The notes below the pieces were generated by a model. It saw nothing but the letters and a program-made list of their open reading frames with translations. It was not told the DNA's origin and ran no database searches. Of a DNA stretch of 40,926 nucleotides, positions 9,793 to 17,741 are shown one piece after another. Source of the stretch: Cohnella laeviribosi DSM 21336 (GTDB lineage: Bacteria; Bacillota; Bacilli; Paenibacillales; Paenibacillaceae); the NCBI RefSeq assembly GCF_000378425.1, contig NZ_KB899842.1, forward strand, positions 1 to 40,926, read 5' to 3'. The position numbers and the translations under genes are program-made. Every line of letters starts with the position of its first letter. Position 1 is the first letter of the stretch.

Positions 9793-10302
9793 CTACTCTA
9801 ACTTATACCCGCCCCGCACCAACACCGTCAATCCGTTTTTCTGATTCGGGTCCGGTTCGACGCCGCGGCCGTCGCGGGGGAAGAGAATCAGATGGTTGGT
9901 CGGCACGGCTTTGCCGCTCGGAATATCAGTTCCGGCAGTCAGGTCGGACAAGCCGTTGGCATCCGAAGAATAGGCCACCGCTTTGCCGACTCGCACGACG
10001 AGCTCTCCGCCTGCATTCACCATGATTTTTTTGCCGAAAGGCACTGTTACGACTTCGAGCGCATTCGAACCCGCGTTGCCGGACTTGTCTCCGCTGTCTG
10101 GATTTCCGCCGCTGCCGCCCCCTCCTTGTTTGAGGAGCTCAGCGATTTTCTGATCGACGTAACTTTTCGTGACGATCGGGTCCTCCGTCGAGCCGGGAGT
10201 AACCGTTGACGTATCCGCATACACCGTTTTATAGAGACCGAACCCGGCTGCCGCGATGAAGACCGCAGCGATTGCCGTATAGGAAATGCGTTTAAAATCC
10301 AT
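9793..10302 (-). CDS. Small secreted or membrane-anchored protein of unknown family
   Basis: A 169-residue protein that I do not recognise. It has a basic start (MDFKRISYT), one hydrophobic segment (about 9-23) that can serve as signal peptide or anchor, and a possible AD cleavage region near 30. A YVDQKI helix is followed by a Gly/Ser/Asp-rich linker (about 60-80) and a compact C-terminal domain with PFGKKIMVNAGGELVVRVGKA and a closing LTVLVRGGYKLE. The ATG at 10302 is preferred over 10311, because AAAGGATGAG is well spaced for it and too close for the other. It sits 50 nt after the GT2 gene and is GC-richer than the sub-operon that follows. A cell-surface role is inferred only from the signal and context. 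Confidence 0.75.
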   Translation of the reverse strand: MDFKRISYTAIAAVFIAAAGFGLYKTVYADTSTVTPGSTEDPIVTKSYVDQKIAELLKQGGGGSGGNPDSGDKSGNAGSNALEVVTVPFGKKIMVNAGGELVVRVGKAVAYSSDANGLSDLTAGTDIPSGKAVPTNHLILFPRDGRGVEPDPNQKNGLTVLVRGGYKLE

Positions 10303-10352
10303 TATTCTCATCCTTTCACCATGAACCTACTTCATATGACGGTATTTTTCGC

Positions 10353-11276
10353 CTAAAGTTGCTGCCAACGGCGCCAGAAAAATGCGTGCATGCTCATTTT
10401 TTTTCGTAAAAACATGGGGATGGCGGGAAAACTTAACCCCAACCGATAGCCGAGATATTTGACTGCGGCTTCGGATACCAATCGGGGAATGGAGAGCCAG
10501 TCGCCATTGCGTAACAGCTGCGACATTTGGTTTTTGACCAGCTTGACTCCTTGCCCCTCCGCCTTCGCATGCTTCAATATCCAACTATGAATGCGCAGTG
10601 AAGCGCCGATATCGAAATTCCGCCGAAATTGCTGCCTCAGATTATACCGATGGGAATGAATCACCCTGGCCTGAGACTGATAAACGACGGTATACCCTGC
10701 GAGAATAAACTTGGCGGTAATGATCATGTCTTCATTCGATATGATCGGCTCGGGAAATCTGCCGACAGCTTCGAAGGCCTCCCGCCGGTAAGCCGAGCAT
10801 ACGTTCGTGAAGTAGAACAGTTTGATTCCAAGCCGCTTAAGATCCTTTAACGACTTGTAAAGCGGCTCGGGCGGATAATTCAGCTCGACCGTCATCCGCT
10901 CAAGCGCCGAAGCCCCGGAACGTGCCACTTGCCTGCCGCAAACGGCCGCAACCTCCGGATGCTCCGCCAGAGGCTGCGTAAGCGCCTCTAGCAGCCTTTC
11001 ATCCTCCGGAAGAGCATCCTGGGTCAGAAATACCAGAACGTCGCCGGCAGCCTGAGAGGCCGCCATATTGCGCGTCCCCCCGTGATCGAACGCTTCCCGC
11101 TTGATCGGCAGAACCTTGGCGCCTTTCTCGCGGGCAATCGCGGCTGTCCGATCGTCCGATTCGGAATCGACAACCAGAATTTCATACGCTTTTACGGTCT
11201 GATGATGGAGCCGGTCGAGAAGGGCCGGCAGTTCCCGTTCCGCATTCAATGTCGGAATAATGACGGAGATCCGCAT
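10353..11276 (-). CDS. Glycosyltransferase, GT2 family (rhamnosyltransferase-like)
   Basis: A 307-residue GT-A fold inverting transferase. The N-terminus MRISVIIPTLNAE, the VVDSESDDRT motif near 35-44, an aspartate in FLTQDALP near 83-90 and a later SNEDM motif follow the usual GT2 order. The arrangement, with a HGGTRNMAA segment, resembles rhamnosyltransferases of S-layer and O-antigen glycan pathways. The C-terminal 70 residues are basic with an amphipathic stretch that may lie on the membrane. The start ATG has GAGGAC about 9 nt upstream. It lies 18 nt after the ligase-like gene and so belongs to the wsfP-wsfB transcription unit. The sugar transferred is not established. Confidence 0.88.
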   Translation of the reverse strand: MRISVIIPTLNAERELPALLDRLHHQTVKAYEILVVDSESDDRTAAIAREKGAKVLPIKREAFDHGGTRNMAASQAAGDVLVFLTQDALPEDERLLEALTQPLAEHPEVAAVCGRQVARSGASALERMTVELNYPPEPLYKSLKDLKRLGIKLFYFTNVCSAYRREAFEAVGRFPEPIISNEDMIITAKFILAGYTVVYQSQARVIHSHRYNLRQQFRRNFDIGASLRIHSWILKHAKAEGQGVKLVKNQMSQLLRNGDWLSIPRLVSEAAVKYLGYRLGLSFPAIPMFLRKKMSMHAFFWRRWQQL

Positions 11277-11294
11277 ATCACTTGTCCTCTACTT

Positions 11295-13742
11295 TCATTG
11301 AAGTAGCTGCTCCAACATTGCTCCTTCTCCTTGATCCGCCTGAAGCAATTTTTCATAGAGTGCCGGATCATCCTTGCCTTGTTTGCGAAGCGATGCCAAA
11401 TAGAACCTTGCCACGTAACGGTCGTTCGGCTGCGACAAATCTTCTTTCAGACCCGGCTTCAGAACTTCTTCCGCTTGGGCGTAGTCCCCTTTGAAATAAT
11501 AGACTTGGCCTGCAGCCGCGCGAATAGCGCTTGTAATGCCGAAGTTTTTGCTAAGTATAACGGTATCCGGAAGCCGATCGACTTCTTGCAGTAATCGATT
11601 CATTTTCTCGTATATGGAAATAATCTTCTCTCCTGCTTGATTGTTGCTGTTGCCGGACTGCCGTTCCGCATCCCATTGCTTAATGAGAACCGAAACAGCC
11701 TGTTCATAATAATTTTGATTGTACTTATTTAAAGAAATCGCTTGTTCAATGCTTCGCAATGCTTCTTCGTTATTTCCTTCGGCTAGATGAATGGCATAGT
11801 TTAAATAAAGACCAGCTTGATAATACGGCTCCCTCTTTACCAATTTGAAGTCATAATGTTTGGCTTCTTCAAGATATTTCGTATCCTTGGTTTGTTCATA
11901 AACCTGATAATTGATCGCCCCTGCTTGATTTAATAATAGCGGATGGTTGGGATTTTGCTTCAGTCCACTTTTCAGCGCACTCATCATGTCCTCATAAGAC
12001 AAATTATGATTAATCGCGTAAGTGTATTTTTCGAATTGATTGATGGAATACAGCCATTTGGAAGAAACGATAAGGATAAAAATAGCGCCAATCCCCATGA
12101 CAATAGCAGCCGTTTGCTGTACCAAGCGCTTTCTGCTCTCATTCCATTTCTCCAATAATGGTGCCCTTTGGGCTCCAGCCAGTATTCCCAAGCATGTGAA
12201 TACCAAGAACCCGTATAACAAATAAGTCATTTCAAAATCGATCAGAGAGTGAAGAAGGATGGCTACCGGCGTAATCATATAAAAAACATAACGGGAACGT
12301 TCTTCTTCATTCGCTTTTCGATACGTTCTATAAAATGTAATAAGTACTGCAAGTATAAAAACAGCAACAAGAATCAGTCCTACAATACCGGTCTCGACTA
12401 GTAGCTGTGTAAAGAAGCTATGCGTTTGAGCACTGGAGTACGGATAAGACTGATACTTTTCGTACAATGCTTCCCATGCGCCTGCGCCCGCTCCAAAGAC
12501 CGGATTTTCCTTCCAGACGGCTATGGCATCCTTGTACATCGTAAGCCGCTCATAGACGCTATGAGTCTGAAAATTGATATTTTCAACCCGGCCGCGAATA
12601 ATCGGCGGCAGAAAACGAGTAATAGCATCCGTAGCAATGGCGATGGCTCCAAGTACGAAAACAGCGATCAGACTTAGCGGAATCCAACGATTCGCCCAGT
12701 CCGAATGAAACCGTTCGGACATTTTCGCTATGCGAGGTGTTATAAATCTCTCAACGACATACACAAGAGCTCCCATAACGATACTGCCGAAAATCAACAA
12801 TCCCCAGTAACCGACAGTTTCTCTCGAAAATACGGAAACCGTATCAAACGGGACTTTATTTGCTGCGGCTTGTTGAATTTTTTTGATGACGGCAATTCCG
12901 CGTTCTGATATCGTATTGTAAATGGCAAGCGATATCCCCATTCCCAAAATGGAGTAGATAATCGCCATTACTTGCTGCCTTAGCCTGAACAAAGTCAAAG
13001 CCACAATGGCGACAATCGGCAACACGATAAGAGCACCGCGCGAAAGGGTCAACAAAAAAGAAACGCAAACCGGAAAAAGCATCAACCCGTGAAACACTTG
13101 AACGATCCGATTGGACACTCGATCAATCTCAATTAATATGCCGATCCACAAGGTTAAAAGTAAAACCGCGTATGCGTTCGGATACTGAAATATCGAGGCT
13201 ATACGGATTCCATCTTGCGGCGTGAGCGCATCCAGCATATACACATTCCCAAATAAACTTAGAAATCCGTATATCACGATCAAATACCCAAATACCAGGT
13301 ATACAGTCGGAAACCAACGAATAATTTGGGAATAAGAAGTTAGCCGTATACCTGCCACAAAAAAAACAAAAAGCAAAACATGCGCTAAGATTCCGTAATG
13401 AGCAAGGTATGGAGATAAAGCGCGAAGAGATCCTAATGCATATGTAATCGGTAAAACAAGAGCTGCAATCCCAAACAATAAACTCCGGTTCCACGTAAGC
13501 GTTTTGCGCTGAAAATGCATAGCAAGCCAGAACATGATGACAACCGCGACTAAAAGCGTATACAGAACCGGTTTTTCAAACCGGTACGAGGCCGGGTTGT
13601 GTATTCCAAAGCCTTGAAACGATCCGTTATTAAATAAAGCTATGAGTAGAACGAAGCCAATCCAACCCCACGCCAAGCTATACATAATAAAACTCGGTTC
13701 TTCATGAAGCTTGTCTTTACGTTTTCCTTGCTGATTATTCAC
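11295..13742 (-). CDS. O-antigen ligase/WsfB-like oligosaccharyltransferase with C-terminal TPR region
   Basis: A large polytopic membrane protein of about 815 residues. About a dozen membrane spans fill the first 590 residues. They include the Wzy_C/WaaL-type loop with FGAGAGAWEALYEKY and the conserved histidine in AQTHSFFTQLL, in the externally exposed region. The last 220 residues are soluble helical repeats of TPR type. This layout matches WsfB of Paenibacillus alvei, the O-oligosaccharyl:protein transferase for S-layer glycosylation, and transfer of a lipid-linked glycan to protein is inferred. The GTG at 13742 is favoured over the GTG at 13751, because AAGGAG is correctly spaced only for the former. 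It lies just after the WsfP-like gene. A polymerase (Wzy) role is the main alternative. Confidence 0.85.
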   Translation of the reverse strand: MNNQQGKRKDKLHEEPSFIMYSLAWGWIGFVLLIALFNNGSFQGFGIHNPASYRFEKPVLYTLLVAVVIMFWLAMHFQRKTLTWNRSLLFGIAALVLPITYALGSLRALSPYLAHYGILAHVLLFVFFVAGIRLTSYSQIIRWFPTVYLVFGYLIVIYGFLSLFGNVYMLDALTPQDGIRIASIFQYPNAYAVLLLTLWIGILIEIDRVSNRIVQVFHGLMLFPVCVSFLLTLSRGALIVLPIVAIVALTLFRLRQQVMAIIYSILGMGISLAIYNTISERGIAVIKKIQQAAANKVPFDTVSVFSRETVGYWGLLIFGSIVMGALVYVVERFITPRIAKMSERFHSDWANRWIPLSLIAVFVLGAIAIATDAITRFLPPIIRGRVENINFQTHSVYERLTMYKDAIAVWKENPVFGAGAGAWEALYEKYQSYPYSSAQTHSFFTQLLVETGIVGLILVAVFILAVLITFYRTYRKANEEERSRYVFYMITPVAILLHSLIDFEMTYLLYGFLVFTCLGILAGAQRAPLLEKWNESRKRLVQQTAAIVMGIGAIFILIVSSKWLYSINQFEKYTYAINHNLSYEDMMSALKSGLKQNPNHPLLLNQAGAINYQVYEQTKDTKYLEEAKHYDFKLVKREPYYQAGLYLNYAIHLAEGNNEEALRSIEQAISLNKYNQNYYEQAVSVLIKQWDAERQSGNSNNQAGEKIISIYEKMNRLLQEVDRLPDTVILSKNFGITSAIRAAAGQVYYFKGDYAQAEEVLKPGLKEDLSQPNDRYVARFYLASLRKQGKDDPALYEKLLQADQGEGAMLEQLLQ

Positions 13743-13757
13743 CAATGCCACTCCTTA

Positions 13758-15263
13758 TTAATATGCCCCCGTTCCCTTAATGACAACAGGTATCGTCTTT
13801 AATAGAATTCGCATCTCCAAAGCCAAACTCCAACGCTCGATATAATAAATATCAAGATCAACCCAAGATTCAAAATCGAGATCGCTTCTGCCGCTCACCT
13901 GCCAAAGCCCCGTCATCCCTGGAAGTACATCCATACGCCTCCAGTGATAATTCGTATACTGCGCCACCTCTTGAGGCAGCGGAGGCCTTGGGCCGATTAA
14001 GCTCATTTCGCCCTTAAGCACATTCCACAGTTGCGGCAGCTCATCCAGCGAGTATTTGCGCAAAAATTTTCCGATTCTTGTAACCCTGGGATCGTTTTTC
14101 ATCTTGAATACAGGCCCATTTGCTTCGTTTGCTGCAGCAAGTTCCCCTTTCATCGTTTCCGCTTCCTCATACATCGAACGAAACTTTATCATAAGAAAGG
14201 GAACCCCATTCTTGCCAACCCGCTGTTGACGGAAAAATACGGGGCCCTTAGAATCGAGTTTTATCCATATCGCGATCGCCAGAAAAAGCGGAGACAATAA
14301 TACCAACAACAAAGTGCTTCCGCATATATCGGCAATTCGCTTTAATAGGATATTAATTCCTCGCAAAGGTGTCTTCACGATTTGCATGCATGGAAAATCA
14401 AGGTCTTTACGAAAAGTAAATACCGTCGGCATACGATCATACATTTCAGGTATGATTCGAATGTCTACGTTATACTTATAGACCGAATGGAGAATGGATT
14501 CAATCACCTTTCGCTCGGAAGGGATCGTAATGTAAATGATGTCTATCCGTTGGTTTTGAAGAATCGTCTCTAATTCATTTGTACGTCCCAATATGTCGGG
14601 GCCGACTTTATGATCATCCAGAAACCCTACAAAGTGATTGTTATGCCTCTTTTCTTGAGTCATTTGTTCCAGAATTTCCAAACCTACTTTTCCTGCTCCT
14701 AAAATCAGGACATGATTGCGAATCACGCCTTTTCGATTTAAAACACGAATCGTGTAAGCATAAACGGATCTCCAAATCAAAGCTTCAAATAGCATAAGCA
14801 ATAGAAACGTGACAAGCGTAACCCTGGAGTAAATAAATGTTGTCTTCAAAAGAAAAGTTATACCGATTGTAACAAGAAATGAGAATACGATCGATTTGGC
14901 CGCAGACCAGTATTCTTCGACAAAAGATCGATCGGCCTTTCCGGAGAACAAATACCCCTGAACCAGAGCGAACGCATGGATGATCAACATCATGAGAAGG
15001 AAAAGAGAGTATTCTTCTATCACCGGCAATTCCCGGATCCAAGCCAACAAATTATAAGGGGTTATATCTTTATAATCCGGCAGTACTTTAACAGCCATCA
15101 AGATATAAAAAGTTAGAATGTAACCTATGTATTCAAGCGCAAAAAAGAACGCCTTAATTGAACGTTTAAGGTTCTGGATTCGAAGCTTCTGTTTTGAACT
15201 TACACCTATAGCCTTAGCTTGCTGGGCGTAATTCATGGATTCCATCACTTCGTTTAACGGCAT
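13758..15263 (-). CDS. Undecaprenyl-phosphate sugar-1-phosphate transferase (WsfP/WcaJ-like)
   Basis: Starts glycan assembly by moving a hexose-1-phosphate from a UDP-sugar to undecaprenyl phosphate. The 501-residue protein has the classic polyisoprenyl-phosphate hexose-1-phosphate transferase layout. Four N-terminal spans (about 37-165) are followed by a cytosolic Rossmann-like domain with LILGAGKVG (186-194), a re-entrant hydrophobic segment (316-335) and the catalytic domain with KFRSM (360-364), SLDELPQ (405-411) and GPRP (424-427). The closest functional parallel is WsfP, which starts S-layer glycans in Paenibacillus and Geobacillus. A GGAG-bearing ribosome-binding site is 8 nt from the ATG. 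It is the first gene of its operon and the ligase-like gene follows within 15 nt. Confidence 0.93.
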   Translation of the reverse strand: MPLNEVMESMNYAQQAKAIGVSSKQKLRIQNLKRSIKAFFFALEYIGYILTFYILMAVKVLPDYKDITPYNLLAWIRELPVIEEYSLFLLMMLIIHAFALVQGYLFSGKADRSFVEEYWSAAKSIVFSFLVTIGITFLLKTTFIYSRVTLVTFLLLMLFEALIWRSVYAYTIRVLNRKGVIRNHVLILGAGKVGLEILEQMTQEKRHNNHFVGFLDDHKVGPDILGRTNELETILQNQRIDIIYITIPSERKVIESILHSVYKYNVDIRIIPEMYDRMPTVFTFRKDLDFPCMQIVKTPLRGINILLKRIADICGSTLLLVLLSPLFLAIAIWIKLDSKGPVFFRQQRVGKNGVPFLMIKFRSMYEEAETMKGELAAANEANGPVFKMKNDPRVTRIGKFLRKYSLDELPQLWNVLKGEMSLIGPRPPLPQEVAQYTNYHWRRMDVLPGMTGLWQVSGRSDLDFESWVDLDIYYIERWSLALEMRILLKTIPVVIKGTGAY

Positions 15264-15353
15264 TTTCCATTCTCCAATGGTAAAGGATTTCTCGCTTTAT
15301 TTTATCATACTTTCATTCAATGATGTCGGTTAGCGTCAATTCAAGTCAAAAAA

Positions 15354-15380
15354 CTGCCGGCTTTATGCTTAAACCGGCAG
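15354..15380 (-). terminator. Intrinsic terminator after the repeat-protein gene
   Basis: A perfect 7-bp stem (CTGCCGG/CCGGCAG) with a 13-nt loop is followed on the minus strand by TTTTTTGAC. It ends the transcript of the upstream gene (15402-17549) before the wsfP-like gene. A TATGAT lies downstream near 15306-15311 but has no matching -35. Confidence 0.88.
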
Positions 15381-15401
15381 TTCTTCCAGAATCATTCTGT
15401 T

Positions 15402-17549
15402 TTAATTGTTCTCAACGACATCCGATGTCCAATCATTTTCAACAAACCAGTAACCGAGCGGTCTCTCGACTAACAGTTTTTTCGAGCTTTGAACGACTTC
15501 ATACAATCTTACTTTATAATTGAGAGTCGCATCAATTCCGTTGAAGCCATTCGCATATTTCAAAACAAGCTTATTATTTGTTCCGGCCACCAGATTAGCG
15601 GAAGAGTCCCCTTCTACCGTCAACTCCTGAGTAAAATAAGTATACGTATTTCCATCATTAGGATCAATGCCGTCAATACTCAAGACAAGCTTGCGATCTG
15701 TCGGATAAAGATTATAAGAAGTATCCTTAATCAGATTATAATCCAACGTAACCTGTACATCATCGCCCAGTATCGTTGGCGTGAATTTATTGATGGTAAA
15801 TTGATACGGGAGCAAAGGAACATTTTTAAACACACTTAATGTTTTTTGCTCTGCCGGCAAGTTAAATTTCACCGCATTTACATAAGCATCCGGCACGGTT
15901 GTTCCCGATGCATAAACCGATTCGGCCACTGCCTCGCCGATAATTAACCGAAGATTGCTCGTATCGTAGCTTTGAGGCAAAGTGGCTGTAAACGTGATCA
16001 ACGCCTTATTGGACGGATTTACTTTTCCGTCGATCATTGTCAAAGTTGCAGGAAATACTTGATTGTTATCGTTGATAAACAACCCCGACAGCTTAATCGG
16101 ATCTATTGTACGTTGCTCCATATTGGCCAAAGTCATTTGCACGCTTAAAATCTTGGATGTCGTATTATGGTAAACATTTACGGCATTCAAGCTCGCCGCC
16201 ATATTCTTTCCGTCTCTGGTCAGATTATAGGTTTTATCTGCTGCGTATAGAGGGATTTGCGATAAACCGGTTGAGAACTTCAATTCTCCCAACTTGGTTT
16301 CCGTTTTATCGTCAACTTTATTATTTATAATCGCTTTCACCGAAGTGAAACTATAGTTGGTTGGCAATTTGACATATACATCTATATCCACATAGCCGCC
16401 CGCATTCAGAACATTCTGGGAAATGGGTTTAATAACGTTAAAATTCATCTTGACTTTATCGTCAAAATAAAAATAACCCGTAATTTCCGGAATTTCAATA
16501 GAGCTAGCGGATTTGTTTTGAATTCGAACTCTTCCGCTTAATACGTCTTCATTATCCCAGGGCTCTCTTTGGAGTTGCAGTAGAGTAAACTGATACGTTC
16601 CTACGCTGTTGGAATAAGTAAAGAAATCTTTTGCCGTAGTGCTTGTGCTGTTGCTGAAATTCAATTTATACGTGCCGACAGAGAGCTCTATCCCGGTTTC
16701 TCCCCCATTGTCTCTGACAACAACCAACTTCCATCCTGTTGTCTTGATCGAATTCGGTATGGATGCCGTCAGTTGAATTTCTTTGCGCTCAGCCGGGTTT
16801 AAGGATAAATCTCCGCTTTCAGCAGATGTCGCTGGATACATTTGTCCAGCCGCCGTCACGATGTAATACTTATAACCGCTTAGCGTAATGGACTTTTTAC
16901 CAACATTGTTATAAACGAAATTAACCGTCGCTAAATTGTAATCGCCAGATGCGCCAATCGAGGCGGAAGAAATCCTCGAATAAAGCACTGTGCTCGTATT
17001 ATACAATGGTTTAATAGATCCTACGGTAACCTCGCTTGTATAATTAGTTGGAAATGCAAACCGACCAATTGTTTTCTCATAGGTCGCACTGCTAAAATCA
17101 AACTTTACCACCCTTAAGGTCAAATCGGAGAGTTTTGTCTTTTCTCCAACCTTTGCATAAAGGGTAATAAACACTTTCGAATAGGGAGCTACTTTCGTTG
17201 TTTTCGCATCTGCCATTGATGTTTTAATTGGATATGTACTGCCGGAGGCGCTGGAAACCCTAAACCAGTAATCAGTTAGATCAAGCTCTTTAGAATCGCC
17301 GTTATAAATGCTGATCATAAAGGTCGCCGTTTGACCGTCATCATCTGGAGTTAAACCAACATCCACTAAATTAAAATAACTTTTTGATGTAATGAAGATC
17401 GGCTTTACCACTTGGGCAACAGACGTTATATTGCTCGTTGCAGCTGCAGCTACCGGCGTTATTGCCGCATTTGTATAAATGGGACATGCGCCTAGCAGAA
17501 CAGCCGTAACACCGAGCAGCAATCTGCTTTGATTACGTTTACGAATCAT
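15402..17549 (-). CDS. Secreted repeat protein of unknown family, possible lipoprotein
   Basis: A 715-residue exported protein that I do not recognise. It begins with a basic stretch (RKRNQSR), a hydrophobic core (10-21) and VLLGACP, which fits a lipobox with cysteine 22; cleavage at an Ala-rich site near 38 is the alternative. The rest is beta-rich and contains at least three related units of about 130 residues. Each has a hydrophobic strand pair, a segment such as LTDYWFRVSSASGSTYP or LSGYKYYIVTAAGQMYP, and a closing LTLRVVKF-type strand, like bacterial surface Ig-like modules. There is no SLH domain or sortase motif. The ATG at 17549 is chosen because GGGAGG lies 8 nt upstream. It is monocistronic between two terminators and has a structured promoter region. 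A role in S-layer assembly is possible but is only inferred from position. Confidence 0.8.
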   Translation of the reverse strand: MIRKRNQSRLLLGVTAVLLGACPIYTNAAITPVAAAATSNITSVAQVVKPIFITSKSYFNLVDVGLTPDDDGQTATFMISIYNGDSKELDLTDYWFRVSSASGSTYPIKTSMADAKTTKVAPYSKVFITLYAKVGEKTKLSDLTLRVVKFDFSSATYEKTIGRFAFPTNYTSEVTVGSIKPLYNTSTVLYSRISSASIGASGDYNLATVNFVYNNVGKKSITLSGYKYYIVTAAGQMYPATSAESGDLSLNPAERKEIQLTASIPNSIKTTGWKLVVVRDNGGETGIELSVGTYKLNFSNSTSTTAKDFFTYSNSVGTYQFTLLQLQREPWDNEDVLSGRVRIQNKSASSIEIPEITGYFYFDDKVKMNFNVIKPISQNVLNAGGYVDIDVYVKLPTNYSFTSVKAIINNKVDDKTETKLGELKFSTGLSQIPLYAADKTYNLTRDGKNMAASLNAVNVYHNTTSKILSVQMTLANMEQRTIDPIKLSGLFINDNNQVFPATLTMIDGKVNPSNKALITFTATLPQSYDTSNLRLIIGEAVAESVYASGTTVPDAYVNAVKFNLPAEQKTLSVFKNVPLLPYQFTINKFTPTILGDDVQVTLDYNLIKDTSYNLYPTDRKLVLSIDGIDPNDGNTYTYFTQELTVEGDSSANLVAGTNNKLVLKYANGFNGIDATLNYKVRLYEVVQSSKKLLVERPLGYWFVENDWTSDVVENN

Positions 17550-17578
17550 GATGAATCCTCCCAATCTTCTTTGATCCC

Positions 17579-17648
17579 ATTATAACCCTTGCACATGAAT
17601 AGAATATGAATAGAAGCTGAATAAATGATGAGGTCTAATTTATTAGAC
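17579..17648 (-). promoter_or_regulatory. Promoter with 11-bp direct repeats and a palindrome, upstream of the repeat protein
   Basis: A perfect -10 (TATAAT, complement of 17579-17584) lacks a consensus -35. Where the -35 should be there are two exact copies of TTCTATTCAT, 11 bp apart (17595-17604 and 17606-17615), with a third degenerate copy in phase (to about 17626). Upstream of these is a perfect 16-bp palindrome, GTCTAAT-TT-ATTAGAC (17633-17648). Repeats on an 11-bp period overlapping the -35 are the usual binding pattern of OmpR/PhoB-type response regulators. The predicted 5' leader is only about 23 nt. Confidence 0.6.
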
Positions 17649-17695
17649 GTATGTACGGGTAAAAAAGTTGTTACATCTTGTAAAAATTTCGCAAC

Positions 17696-17725
17696 AAAAA
17701 AGCAAGCCCGAAGGCTTGCTTTTTT
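17696..17725 (-). terminator. Strong intrinsic terminator of the S-layer gene
   Basis: A 13-bp perfect stem AAAAAAGCAAGCC/GGCTTGCTTTTTT with a 4-nt loop lies 17 nt past the S-layer stop codon. The U-run reads correctly in either direction, so it could also stop plus-strand transcripts. Confidence 0.95.
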
Positions 17726-17741
17726 GTTTTGCTAAATCCGA

